Source of the DNA: Bacteroidota bacterium
GTDB lineage: Bacteria; Bacteroidota; Bacteroidia; Bacteroidales; GCA-2748055
Length of the DNA stretch: 51,706 bases
Reading direction: 5' to 3'
Assembly: GCA_024244665.1 (NCBI GenBank)
Contig: JAAEOI010000237.1
Coordinates: 1 to 51,706, forward strand
Position 1 is the stretch's first letter; each line of letters starts with the position of its first letter. Positions 7,582-17,430 of this stretch are shown piece after piece. The notes below the pieces were generated by a model that searched no databases, had not been told where the DNA came from, and worked only from the letters and a program-made list of their open reading frames with translations. The translations under genes were made by a program, and so were the position numbers.

Positions 7582-9972
7582 ATGAGAAAAGTATCCGGAT
7601 TGATGCTTGCATTTTCCATGCTGGCATTGCTTTCATGTAAGCAGGGGGTGATTTCTGAAAAGGAGATAAATCCTTCACTCATGCTCTGGTATGATCAGCC
7701 TGCTGCCAATTGGACCGAAGCGCTGCCGTTGGGAAATGGCCGCCTGGGTGCCATGGTATATGGTGGGACAGCCGAGGAGACCATTCAGTTCAATGAAGAG
7801 AGCCTGTGGGCCGGGCAACCACATGATTACGCACACGAAGGTGCGCATGAGGTTCTGGATGAATTGCGCCGGTTGCTCTGGGAGGGGAAACAGGAAGAGG
7901 CCCACAAGCTGGGCAATGAGCGCTTTATGTCTCAGCCCTTCGGACAGCTTTGCTACCAGCCTTTTGGAAATATCCTGCTCCATTTCCCGGGACATGATAA
8001 GGCGACTGGTTTCAGGCGTATACTTGACCTGGAAGATGCCCTATCCTCGGTAAGCTATGAAGTTGAAGATATAGGTTACCGGCGCGAAGTTTTTGTCTCT
8101 GAACCGGACCAGGCCCTTATGGTTCGTCTGGAAACCTCAGAAAAAGGATCACTGAGTTTTACCATCGGGATGGATTCTCCCCACTCCCTGTATAATGTGT
8201 CGGTAGAGGGCAATGAGATCATTTTGAAGGGCAAAGCCAATAACTATCCCCAGGAACTGGATCGACAGGGTAAACCCTATCCGGAAAGCAAACTCACCTT
8301 TGAAGCACGTTTAAAGGTGGTGACAGAAGGGGGTGAGCTTGCGCAGAAGGAGAATAGAATCGAAGTACTCAATGCCGATTATGCAACACTTTGCCTTGTT
8401 GCTGCAACAAGTTTTGTAAACTACAATGATATTAGTGGAGATCCCGGGGCTCTATGTCAATCCTATCTGGCAGACCTGGAGGGAGCGTCCTACAGAGAAC
8501 TAAGGGACCGCCATATGAAAGATTTCCAGGAACTGATGTGCCGGGTTGACCTGGATCTTGGAGACTCGGAACAATCCTTCCGTCCCACCAATGAGCGGTT
8601 GATCTCTTTTCAGGAGGATGAGGATCCCAGCCTGGTTTCGCTACTCTATCAATATGGAAGGTATCTGTTGATCTCTTCATCAAGGGCAGGCACCCAGCCC
8701 GCCAACCTGCAGGGAATATGGAATGACCGGCTCTCCCCGCCATGGGACAGCAAGTACACCATCAATATCAACACCGAAATGAACTACTGGCCTGCTGAGA
8801 TTACCAACCTGTCGGAATTGACCGATCCCCTGATCCAAATGGTGGAAGATCTGTCTGTGACCGGGAAGAAGGTGGCCAGGGAACATTACAACCTGGAGGG
8901 CTGGGTGGCTCATCACAACACCGATCTCTGGCGGGGTGCTGCGCCCATCAACAATGCAAACCATGGTTTATGGGTGGTTGGTGGTGCATGGTTGAGCCAG
9001 AATTTATGGTGGCACTACCAGTTTACCGGCGATAAAGAGTTCCTGAGAAACAGGGCATATCCCGTTCTGAAAGAGGCCTCGAAATTCTTCATGGATTACC
9101 TGGTCCCCGATCCAATACATCCCGAATGGCTTGTGAGCGGACCGAGTAACAGTCCTGAGATAGGAGGACTGGTTATGGCACCTGCCATGGACCACCAGAT
9201 TATCCGAAATTTGCTGGGGAATACAGCAGAAGCCGCCAGGGAGCTGGGGATTGATGCTGAATTTGCAGAATCATTGATGGAGAGGCGGGGTAAAATAGCC
9301 CCAAATTTGGTTGGTCAGTACGGTCAGCTACAGGAGTGGCTTATTGATAACGACGATCCCGATAGTCAGCACCGCCATGTGTCCCATTTGTGGGGACTGC
9401 ACCCCGGGAATGAAATTCACCCTTTAACAACACCCGATTTAGCCGAAGCCTGTAAAGTGACCCTTTCCCATCGGGGCGACGGAGGAACCGGCTGGTCACG
9501 TGCCTGGAAGATAAATTTCTGGGCGCGACTGCTGGATGGCGACCACTCCTTTATGCTGCTTCGCAATCTGATGGTCCCTTCCATTTCACAGGATATTGAG
9601 ATGAGGGACAGGGGTGGTTTGTACATGAACCTGTTTGATGCCCATCCCCCCTTCCAGATTGACGGGAACTTCGGAGCCACATCAGGGATTACTGAGATGC
9701 TGTTGCAGTCACACCTGCGTGATGAAAACGGCACTTACTTCCAGGATATACTTCCCGCTCTTCCCTCAGCGCTTTCCTCCGGTAAAGTTTCAGGAATTAA
9801 AGGCAGAGGGGCCTTTGAGTTTTCCATAGAATGGGAAGATAGTGCATTGGTATCAGTGGAGATTATTTCTCTTCTGGGAAACAAACTGATCTTACGGTAC
9901 AACGAAAAGTCAATCTATCAGGAAACAGTACAGGGAGAATCCTACTCATTCACATCAGCTGATTTCCAATAA
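7582..9972 (+). CDS. GH95 alpha-L-fucosidase (or alpha-L-galactosidase)
   Basis: A 796-residue lipoprotein (lipobox LLSC, Cys19) of glycoside hydrolase family 95, the usual length for the family. The N-terminal beta domain starts WYDQPAANWTEALPLGNGRLGAM, and the (alpha/alpha)6 barrel carries the catalytic set known from Bifidobacterium AfcA: NINTEMNYW with Asn395 and Asn397, SNSPE with the acid Glu526, and QIDGNFG with Asp694. These inverting enzymes release terminal alpha-1,2-fucose or L-galactose. The gene sits alone after the second sulfatase with a 132-bp gap and is followed by the DoxX fusion. It suggests a fucosylated or fucose-rich glycan as target. Confidence 0.93.
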   Translation: MRKVSGLMLAFSMLALLSCKQGVISEKEINPSLMLWYDQPAANWTEALPLGNGRLGAMVYGGTAEETIQFNEESLWAGQPHDYAHEGAHEVLDELRRLLWEGKQEEAHKLGNERFMSQPFGQLCYQPFGNILLHFPGHDKATGFRRILDLEDALSSVSYEVEDIGYRREVFVSEPDQALMVRLETSEKGSLSFTIGMDSPHSLYNVSVEGNEIILKGKANNYPQELDRQGKPYPESKLTFEARLKVVTEGGELAQKENRIEVLNADYATLCLVAATSFVNYNDISGDPGALCQSYLADLEGASYRELRDRHMKDFQELMCRVDLDLGDSEQSFRPTNERLISFQEDEDPSLVSLLYQYGRYLLISSSRAGTQPANLQGIWNDRLSPPWDSKYTININTEMNYWPAEITNLSELTDPLIQMVEDLSVTGKKVAREHYNLEGWVAHHNTDLWRGAAPINNANHGLWVVGGAWLSQNLWWHYQFTGDKEFLRNRAYPVLKEASKFFMDYLVPDPIHPEWLVSGPSNSPEIGGLVMAPAMDHQIIRNLLGNTAEAARELGIDAEFAESLMERRGKIAPNLVGQYGQLQEWLIDNDDPDSQHRHVSHLWGLHPGNEIHPLTTPDLAEACKVTLSHRGDGGTGWSRAWKINFWARLLDGDHSFMLLRNLMVPSISQDIEMRDRGGLYMNLFDAHPPFQIDGNFGATSGITEMLLQSHLRDENGTYFQDILPALPSALSSGKVSGIKGRGAFEFSIEWEDSALVSVEIISLLGNKLILRYNEKSIYQETVQGESYSFTSADFQ

Positions 9973-10050
9973 GAGATTAAAGCATTTTTACTGCATATTA
10001 TTATGTAATTTGGACACAGTTGCACAACTATACCACTGATACCATACGCA

Positions 10051-11646
10051 ATGCAAATCCGGACAGTACTCAAACATCAGAATCTCCTGAGGATACTATA
10101 TACCCTCGTGCGAATTTTTATTGGCTGGCATTTCCTCTATGAGGGCCTGGCAAAGCTGTTTTCTCCCTGGTCATCAGCCGGGTATCTAATGGAGTCTCAA
10201 TGGCTTTTTTCCGGGTTGTTTCATGGCATTGCTGAGAATCCGGGACTGCTTCAATTCGTCGATACACTCACTGTTATCGGCCTGATCCTTGTGGGTGCGG
10301 GTCTGTTCCTGGGACTCTTTACCAGGATCTCAGCGGCTGTTGGAGCCGCTCTGATCCTTCTTTTCTACGTGGCCAATCCACCCTTTATTGGTTATCTCAG
10401 TGAGACAACAAGCGAAGGACATTACCTGCTGGTCAATAAACAGCTTATTGAAATGGCGGTACTGATTCTCTTTGTCTTTCTGCCAGAAGAGTCTTTCTGG
10501 AGCCTGGAAAGATTGATTTCACGCTTACGGAATAACAGGGAGAGGGAAAAGGAGGGTGTAGCTTCCACAGCCAAAGCCAGTGTGGGGCGAAGGGAATTGC
10601 TTAAAGATCTGCTGGCCCTTCCATTTGCAGGGGGATTTGCCATGATGGCCTTTCGAAAAAAGCAGTGGGAAAGTTTTGAAGAGCGAACCCTGGTAAGTGG
10701 TCCCAGCAGGGTGGATGCCATTTCCGGTTCAACTGCACGCGCCGAGTTTGCCAAACTGGATCAGCTGAAGCAGAAGGTCCCATTTGGAAAAATAAAGGGA
10801 TATGAGATCAGCCGTTTGATCTGTGGGGGCAACCTCATCAGCGGGTATGCCCATTCCAGGGACCTGATTTACGTTTCTCACCTGGTTCAAAGCTATTTCA
10901 GTGATGAAAAGGTCCTGGAAACTTTCAAATTATGTGAGGCAGTTGGGATCAACACCATGGTGGTCAGGGTGGATAATAATACCCTCAGGGTGTTGGAGAA
11001 ATACCGGAAAAGAGGCGGAACCATGCAGTGGATTGCACAGTGTAAGGCAAGCGACAAGGATATCAAATCAGACATTGATGCCGCCGTGGCAAATGAAGCC
11101 ATTGGGGTTTATCTGCACGGAGGAGTTTGTGATAATTATGTCAGGGAGAACAGGATGGACCGCCTGTTTACCTGTCTGGAGCACATGAAAAAACATGAGC
11201 ATGTTATTCACGGCCTGGCCGGACACGACCTCAATGTCATCATCGAATGCGAAAAGCATGGCCTGGATCCCGATTTTTATATGAAAACCCTCAATAGTGG
11301 AAATTACTGGACAGCAGGTCCGCGCCTTGTCACCGATCCTAAGTGGAAACCGGATCCCCGGAACATAGTTGAACCCGAGTATGGTGCTGAGGTAAAGGAC
11401 AACATTTGGTCGGTCACCCCCGAGCAGACTGTTGAATATATGAAGGAGGTGAAAAAACCTTGGATCTCCTATAAAGTGCTTGGAGCTGGTGCAATTCCCC
11501 CGAAGGAAGGATTCAGTTATGCGTTTAACAGCGGCGCTGACTTCACCTGTGTAGGAATGTTTGATTTTCAGATCGTTGAAAATGCTAATATCATCAACGA
11601 AGTACTGGGAGATTTATCGGTTCGAACCCGGCCCTGGAGGGCTTGA
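10051..11646 (+). CDS. DoxX-like membrane domain fused to a TIM-barrel-like domain
   Basis: A 531-residue protein. Residues about 10-150 form a DoxX-type four-helix membrane module (RILYTLVRIFIGWHFLYEGLAKLF, then helices near 70-110 and 130-145). After a charged linker comes an internal twin-arginine stretch (GRRELLKDLLALPFAGGFAMMAF, Arg180-Arg181) that looks like a Tat-type signal or another membrane helix, and then a soluble domain (about 240-531) with KIKGYEISRLICGGNLISGYAHSR resembling aldo/keto-reductase-related barrels of exported Bacteroidota and Planctomycete proteins. The layout suggests a soluble oxidoreductase-like domain tethered outside by the membrane part. The function is unknown. 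An in-frame open segment follows its TGA stop (see 11665-11850). Confidence 0.65.
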   Translation: MQIRTVLKHQNLLRILYTLVRIFIGWHFLYEGLAKLFSPWSSAGYLMESQWLFSGLFHGIAENPGLLQFVDTLTVIGLILVGAGLFLGLFTRISAAVGAALILLFYVANPPFIGYLSETTSEGHYLLVNKQLIEMAVLILFVFLPEESFWSLERLISRLRNNREREKEGVASTAKASVGRRELLKDLLALPFAGGFAMMAFRKKQWESFEERTLVSGPSRVDAISGSTARAEFAKLDQLKQKVPFGKIKGYEISRLICGGNLISGYAHSRDLIYVSHLVQSYFSDEKVLETFKLCEAVGINTMVVRVDNNTLRVLEKYRKRGGTMQWIAQCKASDKDIKSDIDAAVANEAIGVYLHGGVCDNYVRENRMDRLFTCLEHMKKHEHVIHGLAGHDLNVIIECEKHGLDPDFYMKTLNSGNYWTAGPRLVTDPKWKPDPRNIVEPEYGAEVKDNIWSVTPEQTVEYMKEVKKPWISYKVLGAGAIPPKEGFSYAFNSGADFTCVGMFDFQIVENANIINEVLGDLSVRTRPWRA

Positions 11647-11664
11647 TATCGGACTGTTTCGTCT

Positions 11665-11850
11665 CATTCGCTTTATGGCACTCTGGATGGACTCCTCGGG
11701 GCGGATAAGGTTACAATCGCCGGAGCCTGGTTCAGGATTCGGTCTGAACGCCAGGATATTGCTCCCGGAAAAATCTATAACATCGCCCTTGTGGTCAGCT
11801 GTGTGTCAATTTTCCTGGTTGGGATCTTTGGAGTACAAAAACTGTTCTGA
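11665..11850 (+). pseudogene. Orphan C-terminus of an unidentified membrane protein
   Basis: Directly after the stop of the DoxX fusion, in the same frame, about 62 codons read like a real protein end: YGTLDGLLGADKVTIAGAWF..., a charged turn, then a hydrophobic helix (NIALVVSCVSIFLVGIFG) and a short basic end before TGA at 11848-11850. It has no start codon of its own and is either the lost tail of another gene or a read-through extension of the DoxX fusion. Its last 45 bases overlap the 3' end of the opposite ATPase gene. I do not recognise the family. Confidence 0.4.
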
Positions 11851-13101
11851 TAGAAGCCACTTTAAAACAGGTATTACTTCAATTTGTTGATCATCCTGCT
11901 CAATCGTAGATTCCTCATTTTCCGTAATGATCCTAAGCTTTTTTGGCTTTAATTCATTTGATGCCAGTATCAGGGCCCGAACTTCCCTGTTGAGCGTTTT
12001 TTTGTCTAATAAGCTTTTAGATACCTGGATCAATTCAGTAACCTTTCCCTTACTGAAAATCACGAAGTCGATCTCAAACTGCTTTTTATAATAGAAGATC
12101 TCATAATTCATTAACATTGCCTTTCTACGCAATTCAAGGAAAACAATGTTTTCAAGAATCCTACCTCTGTTTTCAGCGAATTCATCGGACAGAACTGATA
12201 TAAATCCAGGATCAATTGTATAAACTTTCCTATATCTCAATTGCTCTTGTTTCTTGAATGAGAATTTTGGGAGTGTGAGGATCAGGTAAGCCTCCTCAAG
12301 ATATGAAACGTATTGTTTTGCTGTATTTTCGCTCCCCAGTTCAAAGATGGTTTTTATTCTGTTGAAACTTAATTCGGTGGAATAGTTATTCACTAAGAAT
12401 CTGGCTATGTCTCTGAAGGTCCGAACATATTTGATATTGTGCCGGAACACAATATCCCTTGTAACTATAGCATTAAATAAATCTGTAATGTACGATTCAG
12501 CTAATTCTCCATGCAAAACTTCAGGGAACCCTCCTGTTTTACAGTATTCCCGGAACAGTGAGTTGAGTATGCCAGTTTCCTTTGTGGTCCCGGATGCTAT
12601 TTGGAACTTCCTGAATTCAAGGAATTCCCGGAATGAAAAAGGAAATAGTTCTGTTGTTGAGAACCTCCCTGTCATATGCGAGGCCAGCTCAACATTCAGT
12701 AATTTGGAATTAGAACCTGTTACAATGATGTGTAACTTTGCTCTGAGTAATCTGTTTACAAAGAGGCTCCATCCATCAATGTTCTGAATTTCATCCAGAA
12801 TCAGATATTTGAAATCACCATACTCCTGAAACAGCAACTCAAGCAGCAGATTTAAATCCTCCTGGGAGCAATCCATCAATCTCTCATCATCGAAATTCAG
12901 ATAAGCGTAATTTAAATCGCGGCAGACCTGGTGGGCCAGAGTTGACTTGCCAGACCGGCGCACACCGATGATGATTTGTGCAAGTTGACTCTCTATGGTA
13001 ACGAGATGTTCAAATTCTCTATTTGCCAGAGTCTCTTCTCTGTGTAAAGCTATTTCCTCTTTCTGGTCAAGAATTACCTTATGGAATCTTTCATTTGACA
13101 T
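11806..13101 (-). CDS. ATP-binding protein, AAA_14 plus DUF4143
   Basis: About 431 residues from ATG 13101. The P-loop is IIIGVRRSGKST, Walker B is YLILDEIQNI, and a sensor-like VTGSNSKLL follows; the C-terminal half has the DUF4143 pattern (YLEEAYLILTLPKFSFK, FLELRRK, FYYKKQFEIDFVI) with an endonuclease-like E...D...K layout. A longer frame begins at a GTG at 13161 but runs through the duplicated palindromes, so ATG 13101 is preferred. The family is widespread and often laterally moved; its cellular job is not settled (a toxin-antitoxin-like or nucleic-acid role has been proposed). It is lower in GC than its neighbours and its 3' end overlaps the orphan tail at 11665-11850, consistent with insertion. 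Confidence 0.85.
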   Translation of the reverse strand: MSNERFHKVILDQKEEIALHREETLANREFEHLVTIESQLAQIIIGVRRSGKSTLAHQVCRDLNYAYLNFDDERLMDCSQEDLNLLLELLFQEYGDFKYLILDEIQNIDGWSLFVNRLLRAKLHIIVTGSNSKLLNVELASHMTGRFSTTELFPFSFREFLEFRKFQIASGTTKETGILNSLFREYCKTGGFPEVLHGELAESYITDLFNAIVTRDIVFRHNIKYVRTFRDIARFLVNNYSTELSFNRIKTIFELGSENTAKQYVSYLEEAYLILTLPKFSFKKQEQLRYRKVYTIDPGFISVLSDEFAENRGRILENIVFLELRRKAMLMNYEIFYYKKQFEIDFVIFSKGKVTELIQVSKSLLDKKTLNREVRALILASNELKPKKLRIITENEESTIEQDDQQIEVIPVLKWLLSEQFLYSKDPNQEN

Positions 13102-13127
13102 AAAAGATGATATAATTTCATAAAAGT

Positions 13128-13184
13128 ACGAAATATTCTCAATGGACTGAGAATAAAACACGAAATATTCTCAATGGACTGAGA
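13128..13184. promoter_or_regulatory. Two direct copies of a palindromic 25-mer upstream of the ATPase
   Basis: A 25-bp sequence occurs at 13128-13152 and again at 13160-13184 (period 32 bp, about three helical turns). Copy 1 contains the inverted repeat TATTCTCA-6-TGAGAATA (13134-13155); copy 2 keeps the inner TCTCA/TGAGA arms. The pair ends 27 bp ahead of the ATPase start codon. This is the layout of a double operator; whether the ATPase itself or another factor binds is unknown. Confidence 0.5.
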
Positions 13185-13199
13185 TAAAGGAGAATTATA

Positions 13200-14399
13200 T
13201 CACTCCAGGAACTCGATGCAGATGGGGCCCGGAAGATGAACCCTGGTATCGGTTCCGGTCAGCACTCCCGTTTGTGGATCAACCCTGTACATCCTGATCT
13301 CGTTAGCCCTTCCGCCGGCCACCAGCAGATGGTTTCCGTCGGGGGTGATGTTAATTTCCCTGGGCCAGTAGGGGACATTGTCCACCACCTGAAGGCGGTT
13401 GATCTCACCCTGTTCGTTGATCCCGAGAATAGCCACACTACTTACATCATCCCGGTTGGAAGCGTAGAGGTACTTTCCATTGGGATGAACCCGGATGGCA
13501 GCTGCCTGCTTTGCACCGGTAAAATCATCTTCCACAATGCCAGCAGCATTGATGATGCTGAGGATACCGGTGGCTTTGTCAAAGCGACAGGCTGTTACCG
13601 TAGAATTGAGTTCGCTGAGGATAAATACGTATTCACCCGATGGGTGGAATACCAGGTGTCTGGGTCCAGATCCCGGTTCCATTGAGAGCCAGGGTTGATC
13701 AGGGTTAGGGGTCAGCTCACCGCTTTCAGCATCCAGTACATAATTCATCACCTTGTCTGTACCCAGGTCAGGCACCAACAGGTATTTTCCCGACTGGTCC
13801 ATCATCACCTGGTGTGCATGCGGGCCCTTCTGACGACTCTTCACCGGCCCTGATCCTTCCCCCCGCACCACTGAAGATGCCGGGGCGATCCGTCCATCAG
13901 CCTCAAGGGGAAGCGCTGTTGCATGCCCCGAACCGTAGTTGGCAGCAAACATGTAGTCTCCATTCGGGCTCACCTGAACATGACAATTTCCGCTTCCCTG
14001 GCTCGATCGGCTATTCAGCAATTCAAGCGAAAAATCTGCCTTATTCACCTTGAAGGCGGTCACCGAATTGTGTCCCTCTTCACCATCAGCCTTATCCCGG
14101 CTGGTGGCATAGAGGGTGGATCCATCGGGGGAGAGGTCCAGATATCCTGATCCATTTGCACCTGCAAAGGAGTCCACCACGGAAAATATACCATCTGCAG
14201 GGTCCAGTTCACAGAGGAAGATGGAGTACTCCAGGTTTCCACCGGAGCCCACATAGAATCTAACGGGATCGGAAGACCCGGTCACACACGGGCCTCCACA
14301 TGCCGTCAGCTGGATCAGGAGCAAGGCTGAAATCAATACAACCAGAATTCTGATTCTCGCCCGAAGGCCTCTTTCATTCAGTTTCTTACTTCTCATCAT
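13200..14399 (-). CDS. Lactonase-family beta-propeller lipoprotein (6-phosphogluconolactonase-like)
   Basis: A 399-residue lipoprotein (hydrophobic stretch ending LLIQLTAC, lipobox Cys34) with the seven-bladed propeller of the PF10282 lactonase family: repeated 'P-x-G-x-Y-x-x-x-x-N' blades, for example VSPNGDYMFAANYGSG, VFHPSGEYVFILSELNSTV and VHPNGKYLYASNRDDVS. Cytoplasmic members hydrolyse 6-phosphogluconolactone; a lipid-anchored copy is more likely to open a sugar lactone (for example xylono- or gluconolactone) in the periplasm. It is the last gene in the minus-strand xylose operon, separated from the symporter by a 63-bp octamer-type repeat. Confidence 0.85.
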   Translation of the reverse strand: MMRSKKLNERGLRARIRILVVLISALLLIQLTACGGPCVTGSSDPVRFYVGSGGNLEYSIFLCELDPADGIFSVVDSFAGANGSGYLDLSPDGSTLYATSRDKADGEEGHNSVTAFKVNKADFSLELLNSRSSQGSGNCHVQVSPNGDYMFAANYGSGHATALPLEADGRIAPASSVVRGEGSGPVKSRQKGPHAHQVMMDQSGKYLLVPDLGTDKVMNYVLDAESGELTPNPDQPWLSMEPGSGPRHLVFHPSGEYVFILSELNSTVTACRFDKATGILSIINAAGIVEDDFTGAKQAAAIRVHPNGKYLYASNRDDVSSVAILGINEQGEINRLQVVDNVPYWPREINITPDGNHLLVAGGRANEIRMYRVDPQTGVLTGTDTRVHLPGPICIEFLE

Positions 14400-14470
14400 G
14401 ATCCATTTTTTTACTTACCTATTTATCCACTTACCTATTTACCCATTTACTTATTTACCCACTTACTTCT
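14400..14470. repeat. Octamer/tetramer-period repeat between symporter and lactonase
   Basis: The gap reads as runs of ACTTACCT, ATTTATCC, ACTTACCT, ATTTACCC, ATTTACTT, ATTTACCC, ACTTACTT, a degenerate 8-bp (2 x 4) period. The minus-strand form (AAGTGAGTAAAT-like) recurs at 18955-19020 and 49150-49236. Confidence 0.85.
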
Positions 14471-16073
14471 TTCTCCAAATCCCCTCAATCTGCTCCAGGG
14501 TTTTACCCTTGGTTTCCGGAACCAGTTTAAAGACGAACCAGGCGGCAAGGAATCCCATGATCCCGTAGATCCAGTAGGAGAAACCGTGGTTGAACATTTT
14601 GGTCAGCAATGTGCTCTCGTTCATCATGGGGAAGGTCCACGAAACTACCAGGTTGGCCACCCACTGTGAGGCAACCGCGATCGACATGGCTCCCTTGATG
14701 CTGTTAGGGAAGATCTCAGAAAGCAGCACCCAGGTTACAGGTCCCCAGCTCATGGCAAAGGCGGCTACATAAGTAAGCATGAAAATCAGGGATAGAATTC
14801 CCATCTGACCCAGGTAGAAGGAGAGGCCCAGGGCCAGCATGCTGACACCCATGGCGATCCCTCCAATGATCATTAGCGGCTTGCGACCGAAGCGGTCCAC
14901 CGTCAGAATAGCAACCACCGTAAAGGTCAGGTTAACCACACCCACGATGATGGTCTGCACCAGTGAAGAGTCATTTCCTGAGCCCATGCTCCTGAAGATA
15001 TCCCCTGCATAGTAGAGAACCACGTTGATCCCCACAAATTGCTGGAATACCGAAAGCAGGATACCGATCACAATCACCACACCGCCAAAGGAGAGCCAGG
15101 GTACTCTTGAACCCACAAGGGATGCCTTTACATCCTTCAGTACGCTGTCCGCATTGGCAGGATTGATCTTCTGCAACAGTGCAAGTGCCTTGTTTTCCTG
15201 CTGCTTCAGTACCAGGAACCTTGGGGATTCGGGAACAAAGAAGAGCAGGATCAGGAAGAGGACTGCCGGGATGGTCTCAGAACCGAACATCCAGCGCCAG
15301 CCTGTGACATTGATCCACTCGGCAGCCTGCCCGCGTGCAATGAAATAATTAACAAAGTAGACCACCACCATACCAAAGATAATGGCGAACTGGTTCCAGG
15401 AAACCAGTTTCCCACGCATATTGGCCGGGGCAATCTCAGCGATGTACATGGGAGAAAGCATGGATGCAAGTCCCACGCCGATTCCACCCAAAACCCGGTA
15501 GAAAATAAAGGAGCTGATGGTGGCCAGTCCCATGAAGTTGAGCTTCTCGGGCATGGCCGATCCCAGCGCTGAGATCAGGAAGAGGATGGCAGCGAGGATC
15601 AGCCCCTTTTTCCTGCCAATGCTCTGACTGATATACCCTCCCAGGGAGCCGCCGATAATGCAGCCCACCAGGGCACTGGAAATGGTAAATCCTTTAATGG
15701 AGTTACCCAGTCCCTCGGTGAGTACATTCTCGCCCCTTAAAAAGAAAAAATAGACCACAACAATGCCCACAACCCACAAAACTCCGCTTACAATCCAGCC
15801 TTTTTTCTTTCCAAACAGCTTGATAATAAAACTGGTAATCAGTGCAACAACGATTACCAGGCAAATGGTAACAATCCCTTTGAACTGGATGATGGTAGCT
15901 GTGGCCAGGGCCGGATCGCTCTCAAGCGGTGTAATAAAGAACTGTCTGAGGGCATTGGTGGCTCCGTTGATTACAGCTGTGTCATATCCAAACAGAAGTC
16001 CGCCCAGTGCAGCAACCAGCGTTAAGGCAAAAATTACCGGGGAGATGGAACGAGTTTTTGTAGGTGAGGTCAT
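14463..16073 (-). CDS. xylE: Sugar porter MFS transporter (xylose:H+ symporter-like)
   Basis: A 536-residue MFS sugar porter. Signatures visible: GYDTAVINGA after helix 1, GRKKG in loop 2-3, RVLGGIGVGLASMLSPMYIAE (helix 4), PESPRF at the end of the first half, QQFVGINVVLYYAGDIF (helix 7, sugar-binding Gln-Gln), DRFGRKP in loop 8-9, and PETKGKTLEQIE at the C-terminus. It is longer than E. coli XylE (491) because of an insertion after helix 2 (region VLTEGLGNSIKG). It starts 7 bp after xylA stops, so it is co-transcribed with xylA and xylB and most probably carries D-xylose across the inner membrane. Confidence 0.87.
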   Translation of the reverse strand: MTSPTKTRSISPVIFALTLVAALGGLLFGYDTAVINGATNALRQFFITPLESDPALATATIIQFKGIVTICLVIVVALITSFIIKLFGKKKGWIVSGVLWVVGIVVVYFFFLRGENVLTEGLGNSIKGFTISSALVGCIIGGSLGGYISQSIGRKKGLILAAILFLISALGSAMPEKLNFMGLATISSFIFYRVLGGIGVGLASMLSPMYIAEIAPANMRGKLVSWNQFAIIFGMVVVYFVNYFIARGQAAEWINVTGWRWMFGSETIPAVLFLILLFFVPESPRFLVLKQQENKALALLQKINPANADSVLKDVKASLVGSRVPWLSFGGVVIVIGILLSVFQQFVGINVVLYYAGDIFRSMGSGNDSSLVQTIIVGVVNLTFTVVAILTVDRFGRKPLMIIGGIAMGVSMLALGLSFYLGQMGILSLIFMLTYVAAFAMSWGPVTWVLLSEIFPNSIKGAMSIAVASQWVANLVVSWTFPMMNESTLLTKMFNHGFSYWIYGIMGFLAAWFVFKLVPETKGKTLEQIEGIWRKK

Positions 16074-16080
16074 GGAGCTT

Positions 16081-17412
16081 CTATTTTATATACTGGTTAA
16101 TAATGGATTCATAAAGCTCCTGCTGACCCGAGATCTGCTTCGGTTCACCGTTGGCTTTGGCCAGTGCAGCAAGCTGCTCAAGGTTCAGTTCGCCCTTTTC
16201 GAAACTGGCTCCCTGACCTGCGTCGAATGATGCATATCTGTCGGCCTTCATTTTCTTGAATGAAGAGTTTTCCAGCAGATCCAGGGTAATTTCAAAAGCC
16301 CTGGCAAAGGTGTCCATACCGGCAATGTGAGCGTAAAAGATATCCTCCATGTCGGTTGAGTTCCTGCGGGTTTTGGCATCGAAATTGATTCCGCCGGTGG
16401 TAAATCCACCATTTTCAATGATGGGGAACATGGATTCGATCAGTTCATACAGGTTGATAGGGAACTGGTCTGTATCCCAGCCATTCTGGTAGTCACCACG
16501 GTTGGCATCTATCGAGCAGAACATTCCGTTGTCAACAGCAACCTGCAGCTCGTGCTGGAAGGTATGTCCGGCCAGTGTGGCATGGTTCACCTCGATGTTC
16601 ATTTTGAAATCGTCGGCCAGACCATATTTTTTCAGGAAACCGATTACGGTGGCTGTATCGAAATCATACTGGTGCTTGGTGGGTTCCATGGGTTTGGGTT
16701 CAATCAGGAAAGGACCGGTAAATCCCTTGCTGCGGGCATAGTCCCTGGCCATGGTAAAGAAACGGGCAATGTGCTCCTGCTCACGCCTCATGTCGGTATT
16801 TAGAAGCGACATGTAACCTTCACGACCTCCCCAGAATACGTAGTTCTCCCCGCCCAGGGCGATAGTGGCATCCAGGGCATTCTTCACCTGCGTAGCCGCC
16901 CAGGGAAGAACATTGAAATCCGGATTGCTTGCAGCACCGTTCATGAAGCGCGGATTTGAGAATACATTGGCGGTTCCCCACAGCAGCTTAACACCCGAGT
17001 CGGCCTGCTTCTGTTTGGCAAAATCCACCATGGCAGCCATGTTGGATTCATACTCTGCAACGGAGTTTCCTTCTACCGCTGCATCAATGTCATGGAAGCA
17101 GTAGTAAGGAGCGCCAATCTTAGTGAAGAATTCGAATGCTGCATCCATTTTATTTTGCATCTTCTCTACAGCATTGGAGCCATTGGCCCAGGGGAACAGC
17201 TGGGTTCCCGGTCCGAAGGGATCTTCACCGGTACCGCAGAAGGTATGCCAGTAGGCTATGGCAAAACGCATGTGTTCTTTCATGCTTTTCCCGGCAACCA
17301 CTTTGTTCTCGTCATAGAATTTGAATGCCAGGGGATTATCCGAATCCCTGCCTTCAAATTTGATCTTCCCGATTCCGGGGAAATACTCCTTGTTTCCTAA
17401 TAATACAGCCAT
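16081..17412 (-). CDS. xylA: Xylose isomerase
   Basis: A 443-residue class II xylose isomerase interconverting D-xylose and D-xylulose. The catalytic [10 protein letters not shown] motif is at 103-112 (His107, Asp110); metal ligands lie in [15 protein letters not shown] and [18 protein letters not shown], and [15 protein letters not shown] is the substrate-site segment. The length and the [13 protein letters not shown] loop are typical of Bacteroidota enzymes. It lies between xylB (19 bp upstream) and the symporter (7 bp downstream). Confidence 0.97.
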   Translation of the reverse strand: MAVLLGNKEYFPGIGKIKFEGRDSDNPLAFKFYDENKVVAGKSMKEHMRFAIAYWHTFCGTGEDPFGPGTQLFPWANGSNAVEKMQNKMDAAFEFFTKIGAPYYCFHDIDAAVEGNSVAEYESNMAAMVDFAKQKQADSGVKLLWGTANVFSNPRFMNGAASNPDFNVLPWAATQVKNALDATIALGGENYVFWGGREGYMSLLNTDMRREQEHIARFFTMARDYARSKGFTGPFLIEPKPMEPTKHQYDFDTATVIGFLKKYGLADDFKMNIEVNHATLAGHTFQHELQVAVDNGMFCSIDANRGDYQNGWDTDQFPINLYELIESMFPIIENGGFTTGGINFDAKTRRNSTDMEDIFYAHIAGMDTFARAFEITLDLLENSSFKKMKADRYASFDAGQGASFEKGELNLEQLAALAKANGEPKQISGQQELYESIINQYIK

Positions 17413-17430
17413 TGCTTTAATTTTTATGAT

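Noticed and set aside
13101..13161. GTG start 20 codons upstream for the ATPase
   Set aside because: The added residues derive from the duplicated palindromes and do not resemble the family; ATG 13101 gives a normal N-terminus.
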